From the NCBI GenBank assembly GCA_016291895.1, contig JAEEZO010000035.1, positions 1 to 49,545 on the forward strand: a stretch of 49,545 nucleotides of DNA, read 5' to 3'. The position numbers were made by a program, and so were the translations under genes. The DNA comes from Caryophanales bacterium (GTDB taxonomy: Bacteria; Bacillota_I; Bacilli_A; RF39; UBA660). Under the pieces are notes generated by a model, which worked only from the letters and a program-made list of their open reading frames with translations, was not told the origin of the DNA and did no database searches. Below are positions 32,934 to 42,109 of the stretch, piece after piece (position 1 is the first letter of the stretch; the number at the start of each line of letters is the position of its first letter).

Positions 32934-34227
32934 TTTTTTAGAAAACATCGAGTATATGTATAATATTCGTTATGATACAGAATATAAGATGAATGATAAT
33001 GAAATATACAGTTGGCTAGTTAGACTTGATGATTCATCTGATCATCGATTAATTAATAATTACTTCGCTGATTGGATTAACTATTTTAAAAATATTCCAA
33101 ATATTACATGTTTTTGTGATAAAGATAATTGGCCTTTCTTTTGTCAATTTCAAAATGGTGAATGGAAAACTAATGATTATTCGATAAAACTATATATACC
33201 TATTAAATATAAATATATTAGAGAAGGTGTTATTGAACTATTTAGTTTTTTAGCTAAAAACAATATTACACATCATTCTAAAGTTGGTTCAGCTATGCGA
33301 AATGATAATGTTGTTGTAAGATTAAAAACTGTTCGTGATGTTAAAAAAGTAATTAATTATGTTCATGATGGTGAAATAAATAAATATTTGTTAGATACTA
33401 ATCCTTTTATCTTTACTTACCAAAAAATTGGTTTAGCAATGGATAATAATTTATCTAACAATATTGAAATATCTAAATTAATTTATAATTATATATTATC
33501 TCGTAGATTATTTAAGCAAGCTGATAAACCAAATGAAGAAGAGTTTTGTAACTTTGTATATAATTGTTATAAAGATACAACTGATGATAGTTTAAAAATG
33601 ATTTATGATTTATTATATTCTTCTTTTGATAAAAAATATCAGATAGATGATTTTTATGATAAGGTATCTCTTTATCAAGGTAATGTTACATTATTATTTG
33701 AAAGTCTTCTTGCAACAAGACGTAAATTTCATAATAATGAACAAGCTGTTAATTCATTACTTATGTTACTAAAAGGTAATTATGCTGGTATTACGAGAAA
33801 AAATAATTATCGTAAAAAATTATATGAGTATATGGATTCTGATTTAATTAGAAGAACAATATGTAATGTATCTGGCTTTCCTAAAGATAGCGTGATTACT
33901 CAAGAAATATTATTTTGTTTTTTGAAAGAACTTAATCGTTATAGTTTATCAGGAACTTTATCAAGAAGTATTGCGTATGCTACTAGAGTTACTTTAAGTA
34001 AGATTAATAAACTAAATGTAGATGAAGCAACATCTCTTGTTAAAACATATCTTGAAACAGGTAATCATTATTTAATAACAAGAGATAATGGTGCTCGTGA
34101 ATTAATATTAAGTAAAACAAATAAAGAAGATTTAATTAATGATTTAAAAGGGGAATTTAATGAAGAATTAACAATCGATGAACTTACTCAATTGATTGTT
34201 TCTAAAATAGATTTTGAAGAGGAATGA
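32911..34227 (+). CDS. Hypothetical 438-aa protein
   Basis: Family not recognised. Soluble: no signal peptide or convincing membrane helix. The N-terminal third has aromatic clusters and a Cys pair (TCFCDKDNWPFFCQF near 70). The middle has KLYIPIKYKYI, HHSKVGSAMRNDNVVVRL (near 127-145) and PFIFTYQKIGLAMDNN. The C-terminal half is helical with basic loops (RRKFHNNEQAVNSL; GNYAGITRKNNYRKKLYEYM). The layout of a central K-x-R region followed by a conserved G-L-A-M-D loop loosely recalls HopA1-type lyase domains, but I do not assert this. Start overlaps the 49-aa gene by 23 bases with a weak site (TTAGTGA). It precedes a short membrane protein and the MoxR cluster. Confidence 0.7.
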   Translation: MNKKRINDFLENIEYMYNIRYDTEYKMNDNEIYSWLVRLDDSSDHRLINNYFADWINYFKNIPNITCFCDKDNWPFFCQFQNGEWKTNDYSIKLYIPIKYKYIREGVIELFSFLAKNNITHHSKVGSAMRNDNVVVRLKTVRDVKKVINYVHDGEINKYLLDTNPFIFTYQKIGLAMDNNLSNNIEISKLIYNYILSRRLFKQADKPNEEEFCNFVYNCYKDTTDDSLKMIYDLLYSSFDKKYQIDDFYDKVSLYQGNVTLLFESLLATRRKFHNNEQAVNSLLMLLKGNYAGITRKNNYRKKLYEYMDSDLIRRTICNVSGFPKDSVITQEILFCFLKELNRYSLSGTLSRSIAYATRVTLSKINKLNVDEATSLVKTYLETGNHYLITRDNGARELILSKTNKEDLINDLKGEFNEELTIDELTQLIVSKIDFEEE

Positions 34228-34231
34228 TATT

Positions 34232-34771
34232 ATGAATACTAATTATTTATATAACGTACTTGATTTATACTTAGATAGTGAAAATGGAAAACATGCTATT
34301 TTAACTATTTCAAGAAATGATGATTATATCTTTTCTTTTAGTATGGATGATCCAAATAGTGATAAGACAAGAGTTGTTATAAGTGATGACGATACAACAA
34401 TTGAATTATTACAAAGTGTAATTCGTAAATTTAAAGATGATAGTATATGTATCGAAGATAATTATGATTATAATGAAGAAAAAAAATTATGTAAGTATGA
34501 AGCAGAATTAAATAATGGTAGAAAATTAATCTTTAAAAATTTTACTTTAGAAGAAATAAATTTATTTAGGAATATTATTTATAATATTTCTATCTATGAA
34601 GACTCTATGAAAGTCGATTTAGAAGAAGAAAAAGAAATTAGTAAGATTCCATATAACGTTCGACTAAGACAAGCCGGTTTTTCAACCTACATTACAATAT
34701 TTTTAGTACTTGTATGGCTTGCAGATATAATTGTAATTGCCTTATGGATCTTTAAACATATATCTAAATAA
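34232..34771 (+). CDS. Hypothetical 179-aa tail-anchored protein
   Basis: Family not recognised. A soluble, acidic, beta-looking N-terminal part (YLDSENGKHAILTISRNDDY) is followed by a single C-terminal hydrophobic helix (TIFLVLVWLADIIVIALWIF, about 154-174) and a four-residue basic tail, so it is likely tail-anchored with the bulk in the cytoplasm. The start is the ATG 9 bases after AGAGG; the upstream TTG at 34214 was rejected. Only four bases separate it from the preceding gene, and it lies 20 bases before MoxR, so it belongs to this operon. Confidence 0.65.
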   Translation: MNTNYLYNVLDLYLDSENGKHAILTISRNDDYIFSFSMDDPNSDKTRVVISDDDTTIELLQSVIRKFKDDSICIEDNYDYNEEKKLCKYEAELNNGRKLIFKNFTLEEINLFRNIIYNISIYEDSMKVDLEEEKEISKIPYNVRLRQAGFSTYITIFLVLVWLADIIVIALWIFKHISK

Positions 34772-34791
34772 GAAGAAATGGGGAAAGTGTG

Positions 34792-35781
34792 ATGAACGAT
34801 AAAAGTGTTTTAACTGATGAAGAATTAAAAAAAGCTTATGAAGTTGTAGGAAATTTAAAAAAATATTATCAAGATCGAATTGTCGGTCAAGAATCTTTAT
34901 GTGATTCTTTGATTATATCAATGATGGCTAATAGTCATTTATTAATAGAATCAGTTCCTGGTCTTGCTAAAACAACCGCTGCAAAGATTATTACTAATGC
35001 TGTTAATGGTAAGTTTTCACGTATTCAATGTACACCAGATTTACTTCCAAGTGATATTATTGGTGGCCAAATATTTAACTATGCAAATAGTTGTTTTGAT
35101 ACGAAATTAGGCCCTGTATTTGCAAATTTTATCCTTTTAGATGAAATTAACCGTTCTAGTGCTAAAACGCAAAGTGCGATGTTAGAAGCTATGCAAGAGC
35201 GTTCTGTAACAATTGGTGGTAGAACTTATAATCTTGAGGATGTTTTTGTCGTTATTGCAACGCAAAACCCAATTGAACAAGAAGGAACATATACTCTTGC
35301 TGAAGCTCAAGTAGATCGTTTCTTAATGAAAGAAAAGTTAATATATCCATCTGTTGATGAAGAAGTAATGGTTTTAAATAGACTTGAAAGTAATATTATT
35401 GATGAAAGTAATCCTATTTATAATTTGGATGCTGTATTATTTTTACAAACAGTTACAAAGAAAGTATATATTGACGAAAAGATTAAAAGATATATTGCTC
35501 AAATTATTGATGCAACTAGATATCCTAAAAAATATATTGATCCAAGAATAGCTGATTTTGTCGTAATGGGTGCAAGTCCTCGTGGAAGCATTGCTTTTAT
35601 GGAAGCTAGTAAAGCTAATGCAATTATTAATGGTCGTAGTTATGTTACACCAGATGATATAAAAGTTGTTGCTAACCGTGTTTTAAGACATCGTATAACA
35701 TTATCTTTTCAAGCTCTTGCAAGTAATGTTGAACCAGAATATATCATTGATGCTATAATGAAGGTTATTCCAACACCATGA
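34792..35781 (+). CDS. MoxR-family AAA+ ATPase
   Basis: 329 aa, normal for MoxR. Variant Walker A ESVPGLAKTT near 57-66, Walker B FILLDEINRSSAKTQ near 115-129, sensor ATQNPIEQEG near 160 and a C-terminal helical lid. MoxR proteins act as chaperone-like ATPases together with VWA proteins. It is followed by DUF58 and two VWA membrane proteins, the typical partner set. The GTG at 34789 is not needed: GGGGAAA precedes the ATG. The stop overlaps the next start (ATGA, 4 bases). Confidence 0.95.
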   Translation: MNDKSVLTDEELKKAYEVVGNLKKYYQDRIVGQESLCDSLIISMMANSHLLIESVPGLAKTTAAKIITNAVNGKFSRIQCTPDLLPSDIIGGQIFNYANSCFDTKLGPVFANFILLDEINRSSAKTQSAMLEAMQERSVTIGGRTYNLEDVFVVIATQNPIEQEGTYTLAEAQVDRFLMKEKLIYPSVDEEVMVLNRLESNIIDESNPIYNLDAVLFLQTVTKKVYIDEKIKRYIAQIIDATRYPKKYIDPRIADFVVMGASPRGSIAFMEASKANAIINGRSYVTPDDIKVVANRVLRHRITLSFQALASNVEPEYIIDAIMKVIPTP

Positions 35782-36653
35782 AAATGGAACATATAAATCG
35801 CATTAAAGGTAATGTGTCTATTTACGCATCTCAAAAGACAAGAAATATTTTAGATGGTAGTTATAAATCTATCTTTAAAGGAAAAAGTCTTAACTTTGAT
35901 GATTTGCGTGAATATGTTATAGGAGATAATGTTAAAGATATTGACTGGAAAGCTAGTGCTCGAAGTGACAATATCTTAGTTAAACAATATGTTGCTGAAC
36001 GTAAACACAATATTTTATTTATTGTTGATTCCAGTATCAATATGCAAGGTGATACTCTTTTTCATGAATTAAAAAGTGAAGTAGCTTTGTATACAGCAGG
36101 TACAATTGCCACTCTTGCTAATAATAGTGGTGATATGTTTGCTTTTGTTTATGGTAAAGGTAGTGAAGTAAAATATTTTCCTTTTAAAGAAAAATTATCT
36201 AATATTGAAGTTGCTCTAACTTCATATGAAAATGATTGTAAGAATGAAAATAAACTTAATATTAACGATTTGTTAGATTATGTAATTAAATATATTAATA
36301 AAAGAATGGTTATTTTTATTATCACAGATTTATATGGTGTTAGTAATATTGATTTTGATAAAATAAAAACTTTATCTGTCCAAAATGATATTTTATTTTT
36401 CAATGTTTCTGATACTTTATTAACAGGTGATAAGATTTATAATTTGGATAATCAAAGATATTTATCTAAATTGTTTTTGAATGACAAAAAATTATGTGAA
36501 GAAGAAAAAAAAGAAAGAGATAGAGTATATCTATCAATGAAACAAGAATTATTAAAATATATGATTCAAATGGTTACAGTTGATAAATATGAAGATATTG
36601 TCATGAAATCAATTGAACTATTAGAAAGGCATCGTTATGCAAGATCCCGTTAA
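35778..36653 (+). CDS. DUF58 (VWA-like) protein
   Basis: 291 aa. The DUF58 signature is LNFDDLREYVIGDNVKDIDWKASAR (shown here only in part: REY-GD-V--IDW-ASAR, near 40-63). It is followed by a VWA-like fold with NILFIVDSSINM near 77, a partial MIDAS (DSS-N in place of DxSxS), and VIFIITDLYGV near 183. No membrane helices, so it is probably cytosolic, working with the MoxR ATPase. Start overlaps the MoxR stop by 4 bases; its end overlaps the next gene by 17 bases. Confidence 0.92.
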   Translation: MKMEHINRIKGNVSIYASQKTRNILDGSYKSIFKGKSLNFDDLREYVIGDNVKDIDWKASARSDNILVKQYVAERKHNILFIVDSSINMQGDTLFHELKSEVALYTAGTIATLANNSGDMFAFVYGKGSEVKYFPFKEKLSNIEVALTSYENDCKNENKLNINDLLDYVIKYINKRMVIFIITDLYGVSNIDFDKIKTLSVQNDILFFNVSDTLLTGDKIYNLDNQRYLSKLFLNDKKLCEEEKKERDRVYLSMKQELLKYMIQMVTVDKYEDIVMKSIELLERHRYARSR

Positions 36654-37089
36654 ATTACAAGAACCATTTACTTATAATAGTACTATTATATTTGTTTTAA
36701 TTATCTTGATAATAGGTCTTATTGTAGCCTTCTTTTATAAGAAAAAAGATCATTCTAATCAAGTAAAATTAGTTCATTATCCTAATTTATTAACTATTAA
36801 AAATAAGTGTTTACAAGAGTTAGATGCTCTTCTTTATAAAGTAGGTAATAATAATATTGATAATAGAGAAGCTTATTATGAATTAAGTAAGATTATTCGT
36901 AATTATGTATATTCAGCAACTAATATAAATGTTCTTGCATTATCTAAAGATGAAATAGATAATTATAAAATACCTTATCTTAAAGAACTTATGGAAGAAT
37001 ATTATTCTCCTGAATTTTCTTTATCAAATAAAGGTAATATTTTAGATTCAATTAAAAAGACAAAAGAGGTGGTTAATAAATGGAAATAA
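36637..37089 (+). CDS. Short single-helix membrane protein of the Bat-like cluster
   Basis: 150 aa. A short outside segment (MQDPVKLQEPFTY) is followed by one helix (TIIFVLIILIIGLIVAFFY, about 15-33), basic residues, and a cytoplasmic helical domain (LLTIKNKCLQELDALL ... YELSKIIRNYVYSATNINVLALSKDEI). This layout and its position between DUF58 and the first VWA gene match the DUF4381-type proteins of Bat operons. I infer the family from context more than from motifs. Overlaps both neighbours (17 and 10 bases). Confidence 0.75.
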   Translation: MQDPVKLQEPFTYNSTIIFVLIILIIGLIVAFFYKKKDHSNQVKLVHYPNLLTIKNKCLQELDALLYKVGNNNIDNREAYYELSKIIRNYVYSATNINVLALSKDEIDNYKIPYLKELMEEYYSPEFSLSNKGNILDSIKKTKEVVNKWK

Positions 37090-38072
37090 AATATCCAATA
37101 ATCATTTTCTTATCTTTAGTATTGATTGGTGCAGCATACTTTATTAAAAAGAAAGATGTTAAATACGAAGATGGTATTAAGAAAGCTAATATATCTTTTC
37201 TAAATAATAATAGTTATTACAAAAAGAAAAAAATGATATATAAGTATATATCATTATCTTTAAAAGTAGGATGTATTATCTTAATTATTTTAGCATCTTT
37301 TCTAACATCGAGATTAGTTAAAGTTACGGTTACTGAAGATAAATTTTATAATCGTGATGTTGTTTTGTGTATGGATGTATCTTTATCTGTTAATGATCTT
37401 AATTTAGAAATCGTTAAATCTTTAAAAGAAACAGTTGAGAAATTAAATAAAGAAAGATATGGTATATCTGTATTTAATATTACATCAGTTACTTTAACAC
37501 CATTAACGAGTGATTATAATTATATTTTAAGTATCCTTGATAATATTGTTAAGTCCATTGAATCAGGATATAAAGAAGGTTTTTATATTGCTAATTATCT
37601 AACTCAGGGAACAACATATTTGGAGGATTTTAAGATTCGTGGTGGTTCATCTTTTATTGGTGAAGGATTAGCAACTTGTGCTAAACATTTTGACAAAAAA
37701 GAAAAAGATCGAACAAAAGTAATTATTTTAACAACTGATAATGAAGTTCAAGGAACGCCTCTTATTACTTTAGAAGAAGCCGGTGATTATTGTAAACGTA
37801 ATAATATTATTGTTTATGGTATTGGAACTAAAGGTATAAAAAGAGACTTACGTGAAGAATTTAAAAATGTTGTAGAAAAAACTGGTGGTAAATATTATGA
37901 TATATCAAATAATTCTGCGTCTTCTATTATAGATGATATTGATAACTTACAAAAGACTTCGATAAATTCAAATAAAAAGGTTAATCGAACGGATATGCCA
38001 CAAGTATTATTTTCTCTTGTATTAATCTTTTCTATAATGATTTTTATTATTGATTGGAGGATGAAAATATGA
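37080..38072 (+). CDS. BatA-like VWA membrane protein
   Basis: 330 aa. Two N-terminal helices (YPIIIFLSLVLIGAAYFI; VGCIILIILASFLTSRLV) precede a VWA domain with an intact MIDAS (VVLCMDVSLSVND near 95-107, IILTTDNEVQG near 218), and a C-terminal helix (about 306-326) closes it, the classic BatA topology. A conserved YLEDF-GGSSFIGEGL segment provides the third metal-site motif. Works with MoxR at the membrane; role in Bacteroidetes aerotolerance is debated. Stop overlaps the next ATG by 4 bases. Confidence 0.9.
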   Translation: MEIKYPIIIFLSLVLIGAAYFIKKKDVKYEDGIKKANISFLNNNSYYKKKKMIYKYISLSLKVGCIILIILASFLTSRLVKVTVTEDKFYNRDVVLCMDVSLSVNDLNLEIVKSLKETVEKLNKERYGISVFNITSVTLTPLTSDYNYILSILDNIVKSIESGYKEGFYIANYLTQGTTYLEDFKIRGGSSFIGEGLATCAKHFDKKEKDRTKVIILTTDNEVQGTPLITLEEAGDYCKRNNIIVYGIGTKGIKRDLREEFKNVVEKTGGKYYDISNNSASSIIDDIDNLQKTSINSNKKVNRTDMPQVLFSLVLIFSIMIFIIDWRMKI

Positions 38073-39016
38073 TGACTAATCCAATTATTCCAATCACTAT
38101 AATGATTTTAATAACAATTTTTTTGATAACTATTGTTATAATTAACAAAAAGCATTTAGTAACAAGAATTATCATTATCATTCTTTTATTTATAATTAAT
38201 CTTCGACCAATGACTATTAATTATGAAAAAGAAACATTTAATACTAATTTAGATATATTATTTGTTGTTGATACAACGGTTAGTATGGATGCTGTTGATA
38301 TGAATGGGACAAGATTAGCAAGAGTAATAAGTGATATTAAATATATAATGGATGAGTTTGTTGGTTCTAATTTTGCTTTAATTACTTTCAATAATACACC
38401 TGTTATTATTTCACCATTTACTTTTGATACTAAAAGAATTGAAACAGCGGTTAATAATCTTGAAACTGGTGATATTTTATACGCTAATGGAACAAGTATT
38501 GATAAACCAGTTGAGGCCATAAATATGCTATTATCAAATGCATCTAAAAGAGAGAATGAAGTTATTTTATTCTATATAACAGATGGTGAATTCAATAAAA
38601 ATGATGATATGTCCCCTTATAACGAAATAGGTAAGTTAATATCTAGTGGAGCTGTACTTGGTTATGGAACAAAAGAAGGTGGAAAGATAAAGTTAAATCT
38701 TAAAAATAAAAGTTATTATTCTTATCGTGTTGATAGTGAAGGTTATCTACTAGATCGACAAAAATATCCTTATGTTCCTGCAATATCAAAATTAGGGGAA
38801 GATAATTTAAAGAAGTTATCATCAATATTATCAATTGATTATATCAATATGAAAGATCGAAATAATATCAATTCTAAAATAAGTGATATTAAAAATGGTA
38901 TTAAATATAATAATAACTCTAAAACTAATGGTGGCGATGATACTTATTTCTATTTATCATTTTTCTTAATTCCCTTATTCTTATATGAATTTGTAATTTA
39001 TAGGAGGGAGTTATGA
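38069..39016 (+). CDS. BatB-like VWA membrane protein
   Basis: 315 aa, second VWA of the cluster. Two N-terminal helices (IPITIMILITIFLITIVII; IIIIILLFIINL), a VWA domain with LDILFVVDTTVSMDAVD near 61-77 (DxTxS MIDAS), FTFDTKRIETAVNNLETGD and FYITDGEFN near 170, and a final helix (FFLIPLFLYEFVIY). The ATG at 38069 follows GGAGGATG; the TTG at 38054 was rejected. The 4-base ATGA overlap on each side means strict coupling with both neighbours. Confidence 0.9.
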   Translation: MMTNPIIPITIMILITIFLITIVIINKKHLVTRIIIIILLFIINLRPMTINYEKETFNTNLDILFVVDTTVSMDAVDMNGTRLARVISDIKYIMDEFVGSNFALITFNNTPVIISPFTFDTKRIETAVNNLETGDILYANGTSIDKPVEAINMLLSNASKRENEVILFYITDGEFNKNDDMSPYNEIGKLISSGAVLGYGTKEGGKIKLNLKNKSYYSYRVDSEGYLLDRQKYPYVPAISKLGEDNLKKLSSILSIDYINMKDRNNINSKISDIKNGIKYNNNSKTNGGDDTYFYLSFFLIPLFLYEFVIYRREL

Positions 39017-39678
39017 AAAAAGAATATAAAAAATATATTTTAATTGGTATCATTGTTCTTTCCATTATATTAGTTAAATTAATTGTTAAAGTTACATTAA
39101 ATAATAGTTTTATTAAACAATATGAAAAAGGTTTATATACAAGTAGTGGATTAGATATTAATTCAATTGTTAATATATATGAACCATATATTGTTAAATA
39201 TAATTATGGTAATTATTTTTATAAAAATGGTGAATATGAAAAAGCCTATGAAAAATATGTTAGTGCCTTAAAACATCGTATTCCTGATGATCGCATTTGC
39301 AAAGTAAAAATTAATACCAGTCTATCTCTTGTTATGCAACTAGAGTCTAAAAAAACTCGTGATGAACAAAATGCCTTACTTGATAAAGCAGCATCTTATC
39401 TAGATGATGATTGTAACGATAAAGCTCCTCAAGAGGATCAAAAAACAGCTGAAGAATTACGTCAAATCATTGAAAAATTACGTAATAATCAAGGAAAAAA
39501 GGATGATGGAAAAGATGATGGTGGTGGCAAAGACGATAATGAAGATGATCCATTAGATGATAAATTAAATCAAATTGAGCGTGATAATGAAAATGCTGAA
39601 AGAAGAAGAGATGAAAGTCTTGAAACAAGTAGAGATTTAGATAATCGTTCAGATTTTTGTTATACAGATTGCTGGTAA
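39013..39678 (+). CDS. BatC-like membrane protein with TPR-type repeat
   Basis: 221 aa. One N-terminal helix (YILIGIIVLSIILVKLIVKV) is followed by a TPR-like pair (YNYGNYFYKNGEYEKAYEKYVSAL near 62-86), helices, and a low-complexity acidic tail (KDDGKDDGGGKDDNEDD) before an Arg/Glu helix ending in FCYTDCW. Bat operons commonly end with such TPR proteins (BatC or BatE), so context supports the call. Good TAGGAGGGAG site. The stop codon lies within the terminator stem, and the operon ends here. Confidence 0.82.
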   Translation: MKKEYKKYILIGIIVLSIILVKLIVKVTLNNSFIKQYEKGLYTSSGLDINSIVNIYEPYIVKYNYGNYFYKNGEYEKAYEKYVSALKHRIPDDRICKVKINTSLSLVMQLESKKTRDEQNALLDKAASYLDDDCNDKAPQEDQKTAEELRQIIEKLRNNQGKKDDGKDDGGGKDDNEDDPLDDKLNQIERDNENAERRRDESLETSRDLDNRSDFCYTDCW

Positions 39679-39703
39679 AAAGTCATTTTTAATGACTTTT
39701 TTT
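39677..39703 (+). terminator. Terminator of the Bat-like operon
   Basis: AAAAAGTCATT - TTT - AATGACTTTTT plus Ts, 11-bp stem starting within the TAA stop (39676-39678). Confidence 0.92.
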
Positions 39704-39721
39704 CTTTTTAGACTTTATTCA

Positions 39722-39750
39722 TAGACTTTTTAACTAAAAAATAGTAAAAT
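39722..39750 (+). promoter_or_regulatory. Promoter of the hydrolase-murF-ddl operon
   Basis: TAGACT (39722-39727), 17-base spacer, TAAAAT (39745-39750). Modest match to sigma-A consensus. Confidence 0.5.
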
Positions 39751-39767
39751 TACATTGGTGAATATTA

Positions 39768-40496
39768 ATGTTTAAAGTTATCAAAAATATTAGAATAAAT
39801 TATAAATCTTATGGTGAAGGGCAAGATATTGTTCTTTTACATGGATGGGGTCAAAATATAGCGATGATGGAACCACTTGCTAAAAAAATAAATGGTAAAT
39901 ATCGTATAACGATAATTGATCTACCTGGTTTTGGTTTATCTAATGAACCGGATAAAGCTTATAGTGTATATGATTATGTTGACTTTTTATGTGAATTTTT
40001 TAGTGAACTTGAAATCAAGAATCCTATTTTAATAGGTCATTCTTTTGGTGGAAGATTAAGTATTATATATGGTTCTAAATATGAAACTAAAAAAATAGTT
40101 TTACTTGGAAGTCCATGTGTTCGTCATGAATATAAAAGTTTTAAACAAAGTTTATTAAAGTTTTTTAAGAAATTAAAGATTTTTAATCCTTTAGTTAACT
40201 ATATTAAGAAACATTCTGGATCTGAAGATTATCGTAACGCAAGTCCAATAATGCGAGAAGTTTTAGTTAAAACAGTTAATGAAGATTTATCAGAATGTGC
40301 TAAAAAGGTTAAATGTGATTGCCTACTTATTTGGGGTGAATCTGATACAGCAGTACCTGTTGAACAGGCTCGTGAACTTGATGAGTTACTTGAAAATAGT
40401 GAATTAGTTGTATTACCAGGAACCCATTATTGTTATTTAGAAAATATTATAGAAGTTGGTAATTTAATTAATAATTTTATTAAGGAGGAAGAATGA
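39768..40496 (+). CDS. Alpha/beta hydrolase
   Basis: 242 aa, typical for a single-domain hydrolase. VLLHGWGQN near 24 forms the oxyanion loop; nucleophile Ser in IGHSFGGR near 90; acid Asp in WGESDTAVP near 195; His in PGTHYCYLE near 222. Cytosolic, no signal. Substrate unknown; such genes next to murF are seen in Bacilli-type genomes and may act on wall intermediates, but that is a guess. GGTGA lies nine bases before the start. TGA overlaps the murF ATG by 4 bases. Confidence 0.9.
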   Translation: MFKVIKNIRINYKSYGEGQDIVLLHGWGQNIAMMEPLAKKINGKYRITIIDLPGFGLSNEPDKAYSVYDYVDFLCEFFSELEIKNPILIGHSFGGRLSIIYGSKYETKKIVLLGSPCVRHEYKSFKQSLLKFFKKLKIFNPLVNYIKKHSGSEDYRNASPIMREVLVKTVNEDLSECAKKVKCDCLLIWGESDTAVPVEQARELDELLENSELVVLPGTHYCYLENIIEVGNLINNFIKEEE

Positions 40497-42109
40497 TTTT
40501 ATTTATAATTGTATATTTAATTTATCTAATATATGCAAGTATGGAAGTTATGCATATGTTACAACAAAATTTATATAATGAGAATAATCGTTATTTAAAA
40601 TGGATTAAGAATAATGCTAAAAAAGTTTTTTCATTATTTGATTTAGTTCCATTAATCTTTGTATGTGTTATTTTCTTTGTTACCGAAAAAGAAATGATTG
40701 ATTTCTTATTAATTGCATCGATGTTTGTTTATTTATTTAACTTATATCGCGAAGTAGAAAATAATAAAGCTAGTCAAAATAAGATTCCTCTTAAAGCTAC
40801 AGGACGTATTAAAAGATTATTTTTAACTAATATTTTAATATATGGTGTAGTTATCTTTTTTGCATATAAATATAGCATATCTCATGATTATAAAATAGAA
40901 GCTATCTTTTTAGTTGGTTTAGTTTTAATGATCTTCTTAAAATACTTTGTAATTTTTATTGCAAACTTATTAAATGCACCATTTAATTCATTAGTTTATT
41001 ACTATTATTTCCGTAAAGCTAAAAAGAAATTAAAAGAACAAGCTGATTTACAAGTAGTTGGTATTACAGGAAGTTATGGTAAAACAAGTAGTAAAAATAT
41101 TTTAAGTGATATTTTATCAAGTAAATATATTACTCGTGCTACACCAAAAAATTACAATACACCTTATGGACTTATGTTAACAATTAATAATCATCTAGAT
41201 AAATTTGATGAAATTTTAATTGCTGAAATGGGAGCTTATACCAAGGGAAGAATTAAGAACCTTTGTGACTTTGTTCATCCTAAATATGGTATTTTAACAG
41301 TTATTGGGGAAGCTCATCTTGAAACATTTAAAACAAGAGAAAATATTCAAAAGACAAAATTTGAATTAATAGAAAGTTTACCAATGGACGGTGTTGCTAT
41401 CCTTAATGGTGATGATCCATATCAAGTTAGTTACAATTTAAAGAATAAAGTTAAGGTTATATGGATTGGTATTGATAACGTTAAAGCTAATGTTTATGCA
41501 ACAGGTGTTAAATTTGATAATAAAGGCATGAGTTTTGTATGTCATTATGGTGATAAAAAAGAAATAAAATTATCAACAAGGCTTTTAGGAAAACATAATG
41601 TTTATAATATCCTTGCAAGTGTTGCTTTAGCTCTTGAAATGGGAATTGATATTAATGATATTAAATCAAGTGTTTCATCCCTTCATTCAACAGAACATCG
41701 TCTAGAACTTAAAAAGATAGGTAATATTTATATGTTAGATGATGCTTATAATTCTAATCCAGTTGGAGCAAGTGGAGCTTTGGATGTACTTTCAACAATG
41801 CCAGGAGATAAGGTAATTGTAACTCCAGGTATGGTTGAGCTTGGTAAAAACGAAGAACAAGAAAATTATTCTTTAGGAGTTAGAATTAGTCATGTATGTG
41901 ATTATGTTATTTTAGTTGGTAAAAAACAAACAAAAGATATATATAAAGCTTTAATCGATAATCATTATGATAAAGATAAAATCTTTATTATTAATAAAGT
42001 ACTAGATGCTTATCAAATATGTGAAGCTCTAAAAGAAGATGGCAAAGATGTATATTGTTTATTTGAGAATGATTTACCTGATATATATATGGAAGGAGAT
42101 AAGAAATAA
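40493..42109 (+). CDS. murF: MurF-type Mur ligase with N-terminal membrane domain
   Basis: 538 aa. The C-terminal part from about 185 is a Mur ligase that would add D-Ala-D-Ala to UDP-MurNAc-tripeptide: ATP loop GITGSYGKTSSKN near 190, the conserved NTPYGL, ILIAEMGAYTKGRI, VIGEAHLETF, and HRLELKKIGNIYMLDDAYNSNP near 402. An added N-terminal region of about 175 residues has five hydrophobic segments, tethering the enzyme to the membrane; plain MurF is about 450 aa and soluble. ddl follows, supporting the substrate. GGAGGAAG site; 4-base overlap upstream and 1-base overlap (TAATG) downstream. Confidence 0.9.
   Translation: MILFIIVYLIYLIYASMEVMHMLQQNLYNENNRYLKWIKNNAKKVFSLFDLVPLIFVCVIFFVTEKEMIDFLLIASMFVYLFNLYREVENNKASQNKIPLKATGRIKRLFLTNILIYGVVIFFAYKYSISHDYKIEAIFLVGLVLMIFLKYFVIFIANLLNAPFNSLVYYYYFRKAKKKLKEQADLQVVGITGSYGKTSSKNILSDILSSKYITRATPKNYNTPYGLMLTINNHLDKFDEILIAEMGAYTKGRIKNLCDFVHPKYGILTVIGEAHLETFKTRENIQKTKFELIESLPMDGVAILNGDDPYQVSYNLKNKVKVIWIGIDNVKANVYATGVKFDNKGMSFVCHYGDKKEIKLSTRLLGKHNVYNILASVALALEMGIDINDIKSSVSSLHSTEHRLELKKIGNIYMLDDAYNSNPVGASGALDVLSTMPGDKVIVTPGMVELGKNEEQENYSLGVRISHVCDYVILVGKKQTKDIYKALIDNHYDKDKIFIINKVLDAYQICEALKEDGKDVYCLFENDLPDIYMEGDKK

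Noticed and set aside
32911..34227. HopA1-type lyase for lanthipeptide synthesis
   Set aside because: The similarity is a loose order of motifs only, and no precursor peptide, kinase or cyclase genes are nearby.
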